Source: Candidatus Zixiibacteriota bacterium (GTDB taxonomy: Bacteria > Zixibacteria > MSB-5A5 > UBA10806). From it: a stretch of 32,564 nucleotides of DNA. Position numbers and translations under genes: made by a program. Shown here piece after piece: positions 24,293-32,307 of this stretch (the first letter of the stretch is position 1; every line of letters starts with the position of its first letter). The stretch is from assembly GCA_020348065.1 (NCBI GenBank), contig CP070742.1:2130196-2162759 (forward strand), read 5' to 3'. The notes under the pieces were generated by a model. The model did no database searches. It was not told where the DNA came from and saw nothing but the letters and a program-made list of their open reading frames with translations.

Positions 24293-26734
24293 TTACTCCC
24301 CCGCTCCGGGCCGCATATACCTGCTGTAGGCCTCGGCGTAGGAATCGAGTTTTTCCTCCACCAGGTGGAAAATCGTCCCCTCCGGATAGCTGCCGTCCTT
24401 TTTCTGTTTTCCCGCCGGCATCCCGGTCAGGATTTCAATCCCCTGCTCGATGGAATCGACCGAGTATATATGAAACTTGCCGTTCTTCACCGCCTCCACT
24501 ACTTCCGTCTGGAGCATCAGGTCCTGCACGTTGGCTTTCGGTATCATGACCCCCTGTTTGCCGGTAAGCCCCTTGATCTTGCAGATCTGGAAAAATCCCT
24601 CTATTTTCTGGTTGACTCCGCCGATGGCCTGGATGGTGCCGTTCTGGTTCACGCTTCCGGTTACCGCGATATCCTGCCGGATCGGCACCTCTCCCAGCGA
24701 CGACAGTATGGCGTAGATCTCCGTGGACGAGGCGCTGTCGCCGTCAACACCGCCGTAGGACTGCTCGAAACAGAGATTGGCGTTCATGGAGAGCGGCCGT
24801 TTCTGCGCAAACTTGCCCTGCAGGTAGCCGTTGATTATCAGTACCCCCTTGCTATGAGTAGCGCCCGAAAGCTGAGCTTCCTTTTCGACGTTTATGATAC
24901 CTTTCATTCCCACCGATGTGCGCGCTGTGATACGGGTCGGCTTGCCGAAAGCGTATTCCCCCATCATGTAGACTGAGAGCCCGTTTATCTGGCCGGTCAC
25001 TGCGCCGTCAGTATCTATGAGAATGGCGCCTTCCTCGATCAACTCGTTTATCTTATCCTCGGGCATAGAGACCCGGCGAATCCATTCATCGATAGCCTTT
25101 TGAACATGCTCCCTAGTCACCTTTTTGTTTTTGGCCTGCTGCGCCCAGAAACTCGATTCGCACATGACGTCGGTTAAGGCGTTGAACCTGGTGGAGAGTT
25201 TTTTCTGATTTCCCGCCAGGCGCACACCGTACTCGATCACCGCCGACATGCCGTCCTGGTCGAACGGAAGCAGTTCGAAATCATCCACTATCTTGCGGGC
25301 AAAGGAGCCGTATTTCTTCAGATTGGAATCGTTGAGTTCCATTTCCGTGTCGAATTCGGCCTTGATCTTGAATATCTTGGGAAAGTCCGGATCCATGCTG
25401 TAAAGAAGGTAATAGAGTTGCGGCATTCCGATCATTATCACCTGGGTTTTCAATTCGATCGGCTCCGGTTTCAGCGCGCTGTGGCTGGCTTTGAAAAACG
25501 GGTCGTAAGCCTGAATTTCCAGTTTGCCGGAATTAAGCGCCCTTTTCAATCCCTGCCATACCCCCGGCTCCGACAATAACTCCATGGCGTCTACAATAAG
25601 ATAACCGCCGTTGGCGTGATGCAACGCCCCGGCTTTGATAAGTGAAAAGTCGGTTCTCCAGAAACCGCGCTGATCGACCACCCGTTCAATCGATCCGAAT
25701 AGATTCCTGTAGTTGGGGTTGATCTCCGTAATAATCGGTTTCCCTTTTACATTGCTGTTATCGACCAGGACATTAATCCCGTATTCCAGGAACCGATCGC
25801 TGGTCGCCGGACCGAAACCGGGCATCGGCGGGGGCTGTTCGCCTCCCCTCTGATCAAACTTATCGAGATTATTGACGATATCGTTCTCCACCTCTTTCAG
25901 GTACTCCTCAACTCCAATGGCTTCATACGCTTCTTTGATCGCTAAAAGCGCCTCGGATACCAACGGTTCGACGGCGCTCTTGAGTAACCTGTCCAGCGCT
26001 TCTTTCAGTTCTTTATTATGCTCGCGGGTCTGTTTGAAGATTTTCACAATCTTATCGCTCAGTTCGTCGTAGATCTTTTTTAACTCCTCGAATCTTTCTT
26101 TCGGGAATTCGCCCGCCTCCGTTCTGGCTTCCAACTCCGCCAGCGACACCGGCTGACCCCCGATAACCGGGGCGACATCCGGCCGCACATTTTGCCCGAT
26201 CTGGACCTGGGTCATGGCGAACTGCTTTTCATTGACCTCCGCTTCGAAGGCCCGAAGCATCTCTTTCTGCTTCTCCTCGAATTTTTCGATAATCCCCTTA
26301 TGCCTGGCCCGCAAATCGTCAGATTCCTTCACCTGCGATATCAATTCCTGAAGTGAATCAATGGCCTTTTTCATCTCGTCCCGGAACTTTATGCCGTTTC
26401 CGGCCGGGAAAAACAGAACCCGCGGGCAATCGGTATCCTTGAAGTTGTTGACATAGCAGATATCCTCCGGCGTCTCCCCTTTTTCCAACCCCAGTTCCTC
26501 GAGCATCTTCTGTATGGCGGTGGACCGGCCGGTGCCGGCATAACCGACCACGAACACGTTATATCCCGGCTGCTGGACATTCAATCCCAGCTTGATGGCG
26601 TCGATGGCCCGGTCCTGCCCGATTATCTCCCCGGTCGCTTTGCTGTCGTCGGTACCGCAAACCCCTCCGGCGCCTTTCTTACAGCTCCAGCGAAGCTGCT
26701 TGACCGGTACCTTGTATTTCGATAAATTATTCAT
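24293..26734 (-). CDS. LonB-like ATP-dependent protease
   Basis: 813 residues from ATG 26734, supported by AAAGGA 9 bp upstream; a GTG at 26740 is too close. AAA module: Walker A GYAGTGRS (64-71, Arg where Lys is usual), Walker B LIVDAMEL. A long helical insert (about residues 100-300) is typical of COG1067. The C-terminal S16 protease domain has Ser667 in GDSASS and Lys710 in NQKIEG, 43 residues apart as in E. coli Lon Ser679/Lys722. There is no N-terminal LON substrate domain. It is a soluble or peripheral ATP-dependent protease for damaged proteins. It stands alone between repeat-rich gaps. Confidence 0.93.
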   Translation of the reverse strand: MNNLSKYKVPVKQLRWSCKKGAGGVCGTDDSKATGEIIGQDRAIDAIKLGLNVQQPGYNVFVVGYAGTGRSTAIQKMLEELGLEKGETPEDICYVNNFKDTDCPRVLFFPAGNGIKFRDEMKKAIDSLQELISQVKESDDLRARHKGIIEKFEEKQKEMLRAFEAEVNEKQFAMTQVQIGQNVRPDVAPVIGGQPVSLAELEARTEAGEFPKERFEELKKIYDELSDKIVKIFKQTREHNKELKEALDRLLKSAVEPLVSEALLAIKEAYEAIGVEEYLKEVENDIVNNLDKFDQRGGEQPPPMPGFGPATSDRFLEYGINVLVDNSNVKGKPIITEINPNYRNLFGSIERVVDQRGFWRTDFSLIKAGALHHANGGYLIVDAMELLSEPGVWQGLKRALNSGKLEIQAYDPFFKASHSALKPEPIELKTQVIMIGMPQLYYLLYSMDPDFPKIFKIKAEFDTEMELNDSNLKKYGSFARKIVDDFELLPFDQDGMSAVIEYGVRLAGNQKKLSTRFNALTDVMCESSFWAQQAKNKKVTREHVQKAIDEWIRRVSMPEDKINELIEEGAILIDTDGAVTGQINGLSVYMMGEYAFGKPTRITARTSVGMKGIINVEKEAQLSGATHSKGVLIINGYLQGKFAQKRPLSMNANLCFEQSYGGVDGDSASSTEIYAILSSLGEVPIRQDIAVTGSVNQNGTIQAIGGVNQKIEGFFQICKIKGLTGKQGVMIPKANVQDLMLQTEVVEAVKNGKFHIYSVDSIEQGIEILTGMPAGKQKKDGSYPEGTIFHLVEEKLDSYAEAYSRYMRPGAGE

Positions 26735-26859
26735 CTTCACACGTCCTTTATTGATAATATCTTAACTCCTCGCCCAATAACCCAAAGAGCATTATGCGTT
26801 AAGACAAGATATGAAATGGTGCCAGCAGATCAAGCGGAAAGTGAAGGGGGGGAGGTAGG

Positions 26860-27122
26860 CAGTAGGTCGGGTTTGACCCCGCTTTAGCGGGGCCCAAACC
26901 CGACGCAAATAATGTCGTAGGGATACACCCATGTGTGTATCCCTTTTTCGCCCACGGTGGCCACATGATTCCGCCGCTACGACCGTATTTGTATGCCGGA
27001 CTCGATCCGGCATCTATAATGGCCCGCCTCTATAGATTCCTGCTTTCGCAGGAATTACATTGAAAATTTGGTTTTGCAGTCATAGCAAGTTTCCGGATCC
27101 CGCGTAGCGGGGCTATGACTCG
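26860..27122 (+). repeat. 263-bp direct repeat, copy 1
   Basis: Starts with a family A-type palindrome (26862-26904), then CGCAAATAATGTCGTAGGGA, a GGATACACCCATGTGTGTATCC hairpin (written here as GATACACC / TGTGTATC), the ATGCCGGA/TCCGGCAT module and a CCCGCGTAGCGGGG end. It matches 28733-28995 with about four differences by eye. Confidence 0.9.
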
Positions 27123-27319
27123 CGGGATAAAATCGTTCCTTCAGATCGTAGCCCTGCCAGTGGCGGGGCGTGATCTGACGGTAATAGAGCTAAGCGGCAG
27201 GTCACGTCCCGATTGAAAAGCCGGGACTACGACCCGCCGCAATAATAAAATTATAAGACAAATAATAATCTGACCTTTATATAAAATCATATTTTTTCTT
27301 GTATAACCAAATCATATTT

Positions 27320-27346
27320 CGTAATATTGAACGAATCGATATTACG
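27320..27346 (+). promoter_or_regulatory. Inverted repeat abutting the ribosome site of the LVIVD gene
   Basis: Arms CGTAATAT / ATATTACG with an 11-bp loop; the right arm touches GGGAGG, the ribosome site 8 bp before ATG 27359. It could be an operator or an RNA hairpin that limits translation. Confidence 0.45.
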
Positions 27347-27358
27347 GGAGGATAGAAA

Positions 27359-28321
27359 ATGAAAACAGAATATTTTCGGCCGTTATGTTATCCAGCAGTA
27401 TTTTTGTTAAGCGCTATATTATTGAACTGCGACAAAGATAAATCCATTGATCCGAACCTTCCCTCGGGTGTTCACTTAATGGCATCCCTCAATATTCAAT
27501 ACACAAATTCAGTTTCTGTGTACGGCGACTACGCATATGTAGTGGGAGAGCCCGGGTTGCTCGTGATCGATATCTCCGATCCCAGCAATCCCGACATCGT
27601 GGGGAGTTGTGATACGGTGGGAACGGATGGGACTATTTTCGTGGATGGCAGCTATGCGTACATGAGTGCCGGCGCTATTGTCAATATCGAAAACCCGGCC
27701 GAACCATTTTTGATCGGGAGATTCCCCGACCTTTTGGTCCCGACCGGCCTCTTTATCGACGGCGATTACGCCTATTTTTCGTCAAGTACCATGGCCTTAA
27801 CGATATTTGATATAGCCGATCGGGCCGATCCTGTTTTAGTCAAAGAGTATAACCCCACCGGAAGCACCTCCGGAATCTGGATAGAAGGTAACTACGCCTT
27901 CCTGGCGTACGGGGATCATATTCGAATCATCGGCATAATAGATGTGCTCCGCCCGGTTCATATTAAAAGCGCCTTTGTGCCCGGCCCGGCGGTCGAAGTG
28001 TGCGTACGTAATGATATCGCCTATGTCACGGGTGATACTTCCGGGCTGTTTTTGATCGATATCGATCCCTTAAATAACGCCACTTGGGTCGGAACTTACG
28101 ATACGCCCGGAGCAGCCTTCTGGGTCTGCTCGGACGGGAATTACGCCTATGTTGCCGACAGGGAGTCGGGGCTACAGATAATCGACTGCCACGATCCCGC
28201 CAACCCTGTTTTCGCGGCAAGTTATGAAACCTCGGGGCCGGCGAATTGCGTTTTTGTCTACAGAGGGTATATCTATCTGACTGACATGGAAAAACTCTAT
28301 ATTCTGAAGTTCGTGCCGTGA
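27359..28321 (+). CDS. LVIVD-repeat beta-propeller lipoprotein
   Basis: 320 residues. Signal peptide with lipobox LLNC (Cys about 24). At least six repeats of about 42 residues follow, with the pattern V-x-G-D/N-Y-A-Y-V...G-L-x-I-I/V-D-I-S-D-P-x-x-P: YGDYAYVVGEPGLLVIDISD, DGNYAYVADRESGLQIIDCH and others. This LVIVD fold is a beta-propeller found at the surface of many FCB bacteria. The role is binding or scaffolding, not a known enzyme. GGGAGG precedes the start. The gene lies exactly between the two 263-bp direct repeats. Confidence 0.9.
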   Translation: MKTEYFRPLCYPAVFLLSAILLNCDKDKSIDPNLPSGVHLMASLNIQYTNSVSVYGDYAYVVGEPGLLVIDISDPSNPDIVGSCDTVGTDGTIFVDGSYAYMSAGAIVNIENPAEPFLIGRFPDLLVPTGLFIDGDYAYFSSSTMALTIFDIADRADPVLVKEYNPTGSTSGIWIEGNYAFLAYGDHIRIIGIIDVLRPVHIKSAFVPGPAVEVCVRNDIAYVTGDTSGLFLIDIDPLNNATWVGTYDTPGAAFWVCSDGNYAYVADRESGLQIIDCHDPANPVFAASYETSGPANCVFVYRGYIYLTDMEKLYILKFVP

Positions 28322-28328
28322 TTCAGCT

Positions 28329-28363
28329 GTAGGTCGGGTTCCGAACGAAGTGAGAAACCCGAC
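28329..28363 (+). repeat. REP family A, copy 5
   Basis: 35 bp, starting 8 bp after the LVIVD stop. Same inner sequence as the copy at 2002-2036 apart from two substitutions. Confidence 0.85.
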
Positions 28364-28377
28364 GACTATTCTATAAT

Positions 28378-28686
28378 CTATTCCTCAAATTCGCTTGGGA
28401 TCCAATGATCATCGGGATATGGTAATCTCCCATTTATATCCCGTAGGAATTCAAGGTATTTTCTAAGACTCGTATAAAATTCTTCGAATGATCCGATTTC
28501 TCTATGTTTAAATGCGTGTATAGCATTTCTTCTTTGCTGAATATGGAAAATCCATTCATCCCAATCCCAAAATTCATCCCAAATTCTATTCTTAAAAAAT
28601 TGCCGGAGTAATTCTAAGCATAAGCTACCCGGTTCAACGACCTTTTCTTTCCGCTTAATCGCTTCGATATCTTCGGCATTGCTGTT
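28378..28686 (-). pseudogene. C-terminal remnant of an unknown protein
   Basis: An uninterrupted 103-codon frame ends with TAG at 28380-28378 and is bounded upstream by an in-frame TAG at 28689-28687. It contains no ATG, GTG or TTG codon, so no start can be given. The peptide is clearly protein-like: LCLELLRQFFKNRIWDEFWD, WDEWIFHIQQRRNAIHAFKH, FYTSLRKYLEFLRDINGRLP, ending PYPDDHWIPSEFEE. It is rich in Trp and aromatic residues, like a helical domain of unknown family. The 5' part appears lost at or near the 263-bp repeat, which starts 47 bp upstream. Confidence 0.7.
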
Positions 28687-28732
28687 CTAGCGGGTAAAGC
28701 GTGTCGTCACGTCAACCCGACCTGACGACCAA

Positions 28733-28995
28733 CAGTAGGTCGGGTTTGACCCCGCTTTAGCGGGGCCCAAACCCGACGCAAATAATGTCGTAGGAATACA
28801 CCCATGTGTGTATCCCTTTTTCGCCCACGGTGGCCACATGGTTCCGCCGCTACGACCGTATTTGTATGCCGGACTCGATCCGGCATCTATAATGGCCCGC
28901 CTCTATAGATTCCTGCTTTCGCAGGAATGACATTGAAAATTTGGTTTTGCAGTCATAGCAAATTTCCGGATCCCGCGTAGCGGGGCTATGACTCG
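28733..28995 (+). repeat. 263-bp direct repeat, copy 2
   Basis: Same order and length as 26860-27122. Visible differences are single-base: GGAATAC for GGGATAC, GGTTCC for GATTCC, AATGACATT for AATTACATT and CAAATTT for CAAGTTT. The family A core is at 28735-28777. Confidence 0.9.
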
Positions 28996-29043
28996 TAGAA
29001 TAAAGATCGGGGTTAGATAGAATCGAGAAACCTGACGCTCATC

Positions 29044-30132
29044 TTAAAATCCCTCCGGCACCAGGCCCAAATTATTTATACTTGCATTTACAAATTCCAG
29101 GCTCTCGTGAATTCTCGAAACTTCCTCGTAATCCCAGTATTTTAACTTGTCCCTTAATTCTCTGACATCTGCGGCATGCTTTTTTATTCTTTCAAGTTGA
29201 TTGTTATCTGAAACGGCCACAATACCCTGCACCGCGGGATTATTCAAGGATTTCAATAAATTTAAAATAAGACTATCTATGCTTCCTTTGGTTTGAACCT
29301 CGAATACGTAGATTACTCTTCCCATGTTTCCTATTGTAGATTCCCATATGGTATCAACCTTAGAGCCTTCAGACACTTTTCTTTCTATTGAAGCCGTAAA
29401 ACCTAACCACTGGCCTATGTCCCTCAATTTATCTCGAATATCATCGTGAACAAATTCGGCCGCTTCTGTAATTTCTGTTTCTACTACCTTGGTCGTTTTT
29501 GTTTCTTTAACAAAAATCTTGCTTAAATTATCCTCAACCTGTAGTTCCTCCCATATAAAATAATCTACAGCCAATAAATTGTTATCTTCGAAGCCAGAAT
29601 TCTTTAATTCGGTTGAAATCTCCTTACAAACATTACATAGATTTTCGTAGACTTTTCCTGTCAATTGGTAATCATATCTTGGCAGATTTTTGACATTCAA
29701 ATAATTTAAACCGACATAAGCCCGCCTATTCCAGAGCATGAAATCGTCGGGATGCGTTTTGCAGAGGATTTCGCTGATCATAGCAGGCCCCATTCCTTTA
29801 ATGTTGCCTCTGAAATTATCCCACCTGACACTGATATTTTCATCGCCCCAGATTAACCGGGCCAGCCGCTTTTTAAAATTTTCCAATCCGTTTTCTTCTA
29901 TGATCTTATCTACAACGTAATGTTTATTTCCCCATATCAGCATGGCCCAGAGTTTCGATATATATTCGTAAATATCTTCTTCATCCATTTTAAGTATTTT
30001 GTCGTGAGTAAAACTTTGATAATAAGCTATTAATTCCCCCCGTTCTTTCATATCTTCTCTAAATTTTTCCGGTTCTTTTTTTGAATAAGATAGATAGCTT
30101 TTGACGTGCTTTTTTAATAATTCGGTGTTCAT
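29044..30132 (-). CDS. Protein with helix-hairpin-helix-like and restriction-nuclease-like regions
   Basis: 362 residues from ATG 30132, with AAAGGA 9 bp upstream. Residues about 105-135 (GNIKGMGPAMISEILCKTHP) look like a helix-hairpin-helix/HhH-GPD-type DNA-binding segment. Residues about 255-290 contain KVDTIWES...RVIYVFEVQTKGSID, with an acidic residue, then E-x-Q on a strand, as in PD-(D/E)XK-like folds. LLKSLNNPAVQGIVAVSDN follows as the next strand/helix. I recognise no named family; the nuclease reading is inference. The gene is A+T-rich by eye and lies between repeats. Confidence 0.7.
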   Translation of the reverse strand: MNTELLKKHVKSYLSYSKKEPEKFREDMKERGELIAYYQSFTHDKILKMDEEDIYEYISKLWAMLIWGNKHYVVDKIIEENGLENFKKRLARLIWGDENISVRWDNFRGNIKGMGPAMISEILCKTHPDDFMLWNRRAYVGLNYLNVKNLPRYDYQLTGKVYENLCNVCKEISTELKNSGFEDNNLLAVDYFIWEELQVEDNLSKIFVKETKTTKVVETEITEAAEFVHDDIRDKLRDIGQWLGFTASIERKVSEGSKVDTIWESTIGNMGRVIYVFEVQTKGSIDSLILNLLKSLNNPAVQGIVAVSDNNQLERIKKHAADVRELRDKLKYWDYEEVSRIHESLEFVNASINNLGLVPEGF

Positions 30133-30155
30133 GATTGACATCCTTTTCGGTTTTT

Positions 30156-30197
30156 GTCGGGTTTCTCGATCCTTCGGATCTTCGGAACCCGACCTAC
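30156..30197 (-). repeat. REP family A, copy 6 (reverse)
   Basis: Reads GTCGGGTTTCTCGATCC...GGAACCCGACCTAC with an inner GATCCTTCGGATC hairpin. It lies 24 bp upstream of the nuclease-like gene. Confidence 0.85.
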
Positions 30198-30385
30198 TTT
30201 AAACACACCCGGCAGCACAATGATGAAATTAAAGCAATTTATTTAGTTATATTATTATAGATCCTAGCGCAAGCCCAAAAATCTCGTGCCCCACTAAAAC
30301 CCCTTATCACTGCGCTACTTTGCCCGTCAGTATTCCGGGCAGGTCGGGCGACTTGAACCGGGGCAACGAAAATATAAATATCAGA

Positions 30386-30790
30386 TCATTTATTTCCCTG
30401 AGTAGCGACAAGGATCGTTACTATAATAGCCGTACCGATCACACCGCCGATCAGCGATTTTTGCAGCCGGGTGCTCTTTATTTTTTTGGAATAACCTTTA
30501 TAGAATCCGAGCCTGTAATCAGGCTGCCCGGAAAGGAAGCCTGACTCATAACCGATCGGCTCTGTCGATCCTACCTGGCTTAATCCTACAACAACGCCGG
30601 TACCGATAAGGCCCAATAATAATCCTCCTGCCAGACCGGCTCCAAACCAACCGTCACCTTTATATTCCTCACCGGCCGCAACCTTACCATCGAGATAGCC
30701 GTTATCATACTCCGGGCTTTTCACCTTGTCCCCGGCGAACAGATTGGAGCTAAACGCCAGAATCGTGAGCATACAGATAATTTTTTTCAA
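30386..30790 (-). CDS. Small exported membrane protein with GYxxG motifs
   Basis: 134 residues from TTG 30790, supported by GGGAGG. A signal peptide (1-20, ending LFAG) is followed by YDNGYLDGKVAA, a glycine-rich hydrophobic helix (AGLAGGLLLGLIGTGVVVGL), a second GYESGFLSGQ...YRLGFYKGYSKK segment and a C-terminal helix (LIGGVIGTAIIVTILVA). GYxxG plus glycine-zipper helices recur in small uncharacterised envelope proteins of the FCB group. The function is unknown. It is a single gene, with 221 bp of plain sequence upstream in which I see nothing. Confidence 0.75.
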   Translation of the reverse strand: MKKIICMLTILAFSSNLFAGDKVKSPEYDNGYLDGKVAAGEEYKGDGWFGAGLAGGLLLGLIGTGVVVGLSQVGSTEPIGYESGFLSGQPDYRLGFYKGYSKKIKSTRLQKSLIGGVIGTAIIVTILVATQGNK

Positions 30791-31011
30791 TATAACCTCC
30801 CGCTAAAACCGATTAAACGAGCTCATAACGTCTCTCTATTCCCAAAAGAAAATCCGCACATTTAAACGTAAGAAATTTAATCCATTTTACCAAGCAGGGC
30901 AAGGCCTATTTGGATCATTTTTATAGAAACTGCAATCAGGTAATTAACCCCATCGGGCCTCTACTCTAAGACGTCAGGAGTTTCCACAACCCCGATATAT
31001 CAGACAATACC

Positions 31012-31650
31012 CTACAGCCCCAGTTCCTCGCCGACGATTATCACGGTTATGACCGGCCGGTATTTGTCGTTGTCGTATTGCCTTTCAATTATAACGGTCT
31101 TATTGCAGATTCGCCAGGGCGACGTGCAGTCGTCGCATACGCCGGTTTCGCCGCATTGCGGCGCGGGATCGAATTCCGGATGGCGTTTCACATTGAGCGG
31201 GGCCGCCGTCTCCCTGATCCTGTCCAGCGCCTCCTCGACATTCTTTACAATCTTGTTTATTCCCACCACGATGATAACCTTTTTGGGGCCGAAGAGCATG
31301 GCCGCCACCCGGTTGCCGAGCGCGTCAACGTTTACGATTTTGCCATCCATCGTTATGGCGTTTGTGCCGGTCACGAATACGTCGGAGGTCAGAGCCTTCC
31401 TCTTGAGTTCGATGTTCTTTTCGAAACTGATCCCGGGTTTCCAGGGATTCAGGAATGTGTAGTTGCCGGTTTCCAGCGCGTCGATCACGCCTATTTGTCT
31501 TAACGTAAGCGAGTCGCCAAACCCCACCACTCTGCCCTCGGGTATCATAGACATAACCTTCGCCAGGGCCTGCTTCCCGTTATCAACATAAAAGGCCGGG
31601 ATGTTATTTCCGGCCAGCCTCTCAATTAAGGTCTTGATATTATGTTTCAT
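31012..31650 (-). CDS. LUD domain protein (lactate utilisation, LutC-like)
   Basis: 212 residues. GFGDSLTLRQIG (43-54) is the LUD/DUF162 phosphate-binding-like loop. TGTNAITMDGKIVNVDALGN and GPKKVIIVVGINKIV are conserved in this family. Cys166, 172, 175 and 182 near the end (QCGETGVCDDC...ICN) could hold an iron-sulphur or zinc site. Characterised relatives (LutB/LutC) act in lactate oxidation, but no lutA or lutB is adjacent, so the role here is open. The start at ATG 31650 has no strong ribosome site. Confidence 0.88.
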   Translation of the reverse strand: MKHNIKTLIERLAGNNIPAFYVDNGKQALAKVMSMIPEGRVVGFGDSLTLRQIGVIDALETGNYTFLNPWKPGISFEKNIELKRKALTSDVFVTGTNAITMDGKIVNVDALGNRVAAMLFGPKKVIIVVGINKIVKNVEEALDRIRETAAPLNVKRHPEFDPAPQCGETGVCDDCTSPWRICNKTVIIERQYDNDKYRPVITVIIVGEELGL

Positions 31651-31664
31651 TGCTTATGATTTTT

Positions 31665-31690
31665 GCTGTCGGGTCGGGTGACCGGACAAC
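31665..31690. repeat. REP family B, extra copy beyond unit 2
   Basis: GCTGTCGGGTCGGGTGACC then GGACAAC: the left arm as in the 5' boundary element, right arm damaged. It lies 5 bp before the RAYT 2 stop codon. Confidence 0.75.
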
Positions 31691-31694
31691 AAGG

Positions 31695-32219
31695 TTACAA
31701 TTCACTGTGCTGCCGGGTGACCTCACCCGGCAGCTCTCCGAAAAAACCGTCAATTTCAAACAAAATCCCCTTTCCCCTTGCATGATTTTGCCAATCAGAG
31801 AAGCTGGAATATGACCAATCAGCCGCATTTTCAACCAAACCATCCTTTACAGGATTATTATGAATATAATCTAATTTAATTCTGAATTGCTTTTCGGATT
31901 TTATGACCAGATCGTCAAAGCGCTCCTGCCAGAGACTGCCTTTATGTTTCAAATTAATCCTTACCCTGCCTTTAAAAGAGTGCATAAATCTTGAGATACC
32001 AGGGCCCCCATCTCCAGAACCGGCCCGTAGATGAATATGAGACGGCATTATGACGTATCCGAAAATTGAAATGCCCTTATCCCGGGTAGTATCAAACATA
32101 GTTTTTTCGATTATTCTTAAGCTTTCAGGAAAATTCGGGAATTGCCCTCTATTGCCGGTGGTGGTGGTCAGGAAGAAAATGGAAGGATCGTTAATTAAAT
32201 TTCTTTTTCTTAAAGGCAA
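31695..32219 (-). CDS. REP-associated tyrosine transposase (RAYT), copy 2
   Basis: 174 residues from TTG 32219. His61/His63 in MPSHIHLRAG, catalytic Tyr118 in LDYIHNNPVK. About 75% identical to RAYT 1 over residues 2-160. The last 14 residues (GELPGEVTRQHSEL) have no counterpart in RAYT 1: the RAYT 1 stop TAA aligns with GGA here, and translation runs on through the family B palindrome at 31710-31733. The frame is otherwise intact. Unit length from palindrome to palindrome is 565 bp, against 566 bp for copy 1. Confidence 0.9.
   Translation of the reverse strand: MPLRKRNLINDPSIFFLTTTTGNRGQFPNFPESLRIIEKTMFDTTRDKGISIFGYVIMPSHIHLRAGSGDGGPGISRFMHSFKGRVRINLKHKGSLWQERFDDLVIKSEKQFRIKLDYIHNNPVKDGLVENAADWSYSSFSDWQNHARGKGILFEIDGFFGELPGEVTRQHSEL
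31710..31733. repeat. REP family B, 3' boundary of RAYT unit 2
   Basis: Arms CTGCCGGGTGA / TCACCCGGCAG. It lies inside the extended reading frame of RAYT 2. Confidence 0.85.
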
Positions 32220-32248
32220 AGCAAGACTGCCTTTCGTTTTATATTATT

Positions 32249-32274
32249 GCTGTCGGGTCGGGTGACCCGACAGC
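32249..32274. repeat. REP family B, 5' boundary of RAYT unit 2
   Basis: Same 26-bp palindrome as at 21771-21796, 30 bp before the start of RAYT 2. The flanking CACAT is shared as well. Confidence 0.85.
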
Positions 32275-32307
32275 ACATCTTGATCCGTTTATTGCAGCCT
32301 GAATCTC

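Larger units (their letters stand above)
26735..27358. other. Intergenic stretch with direct repeat copy 1
   Basis: 624 bp. The first 125 bp upstream of the protease gene are unique, then come the 263-bp repeat (26860-27122) and a further hairpin-rich part (27140-27235, with CGTAGCCC, GGGCGTGATCTGACGG and CGGGACTACG segments). The last 120 bp are AT-rich and lead into the LVIVD gene. No gene is seen. Confidence 0.7.
28322..29043. other. Repeat and gene-remnant stretch
   Basis: 722 bp. In order: family A repeat (28329-28363), a gene remnant on the minus strand (28378-28686), about 45 bp with an ACGTCAACCCGACCTGACG-like palindrome, the second 263-bp repeat (28733-28995), and 48 bp before the end of the next gene. 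Confidence 0.75.

Noticed and set aside
2002-30197. Treating the family A palindromes as a CRISPR array
   Set aside because: Copies are kilobases apart, in both orientations, with no regular spacers and no cas genes.
30290-30370. tRNA-like T-arm (GGTTCAAGTC on the minus strand near 30350)
   Set aside because: The flanking 5-nt stems do not pair and no acceptor or anticodon arm can be built, so it is not called a tRNA or an attachment site.
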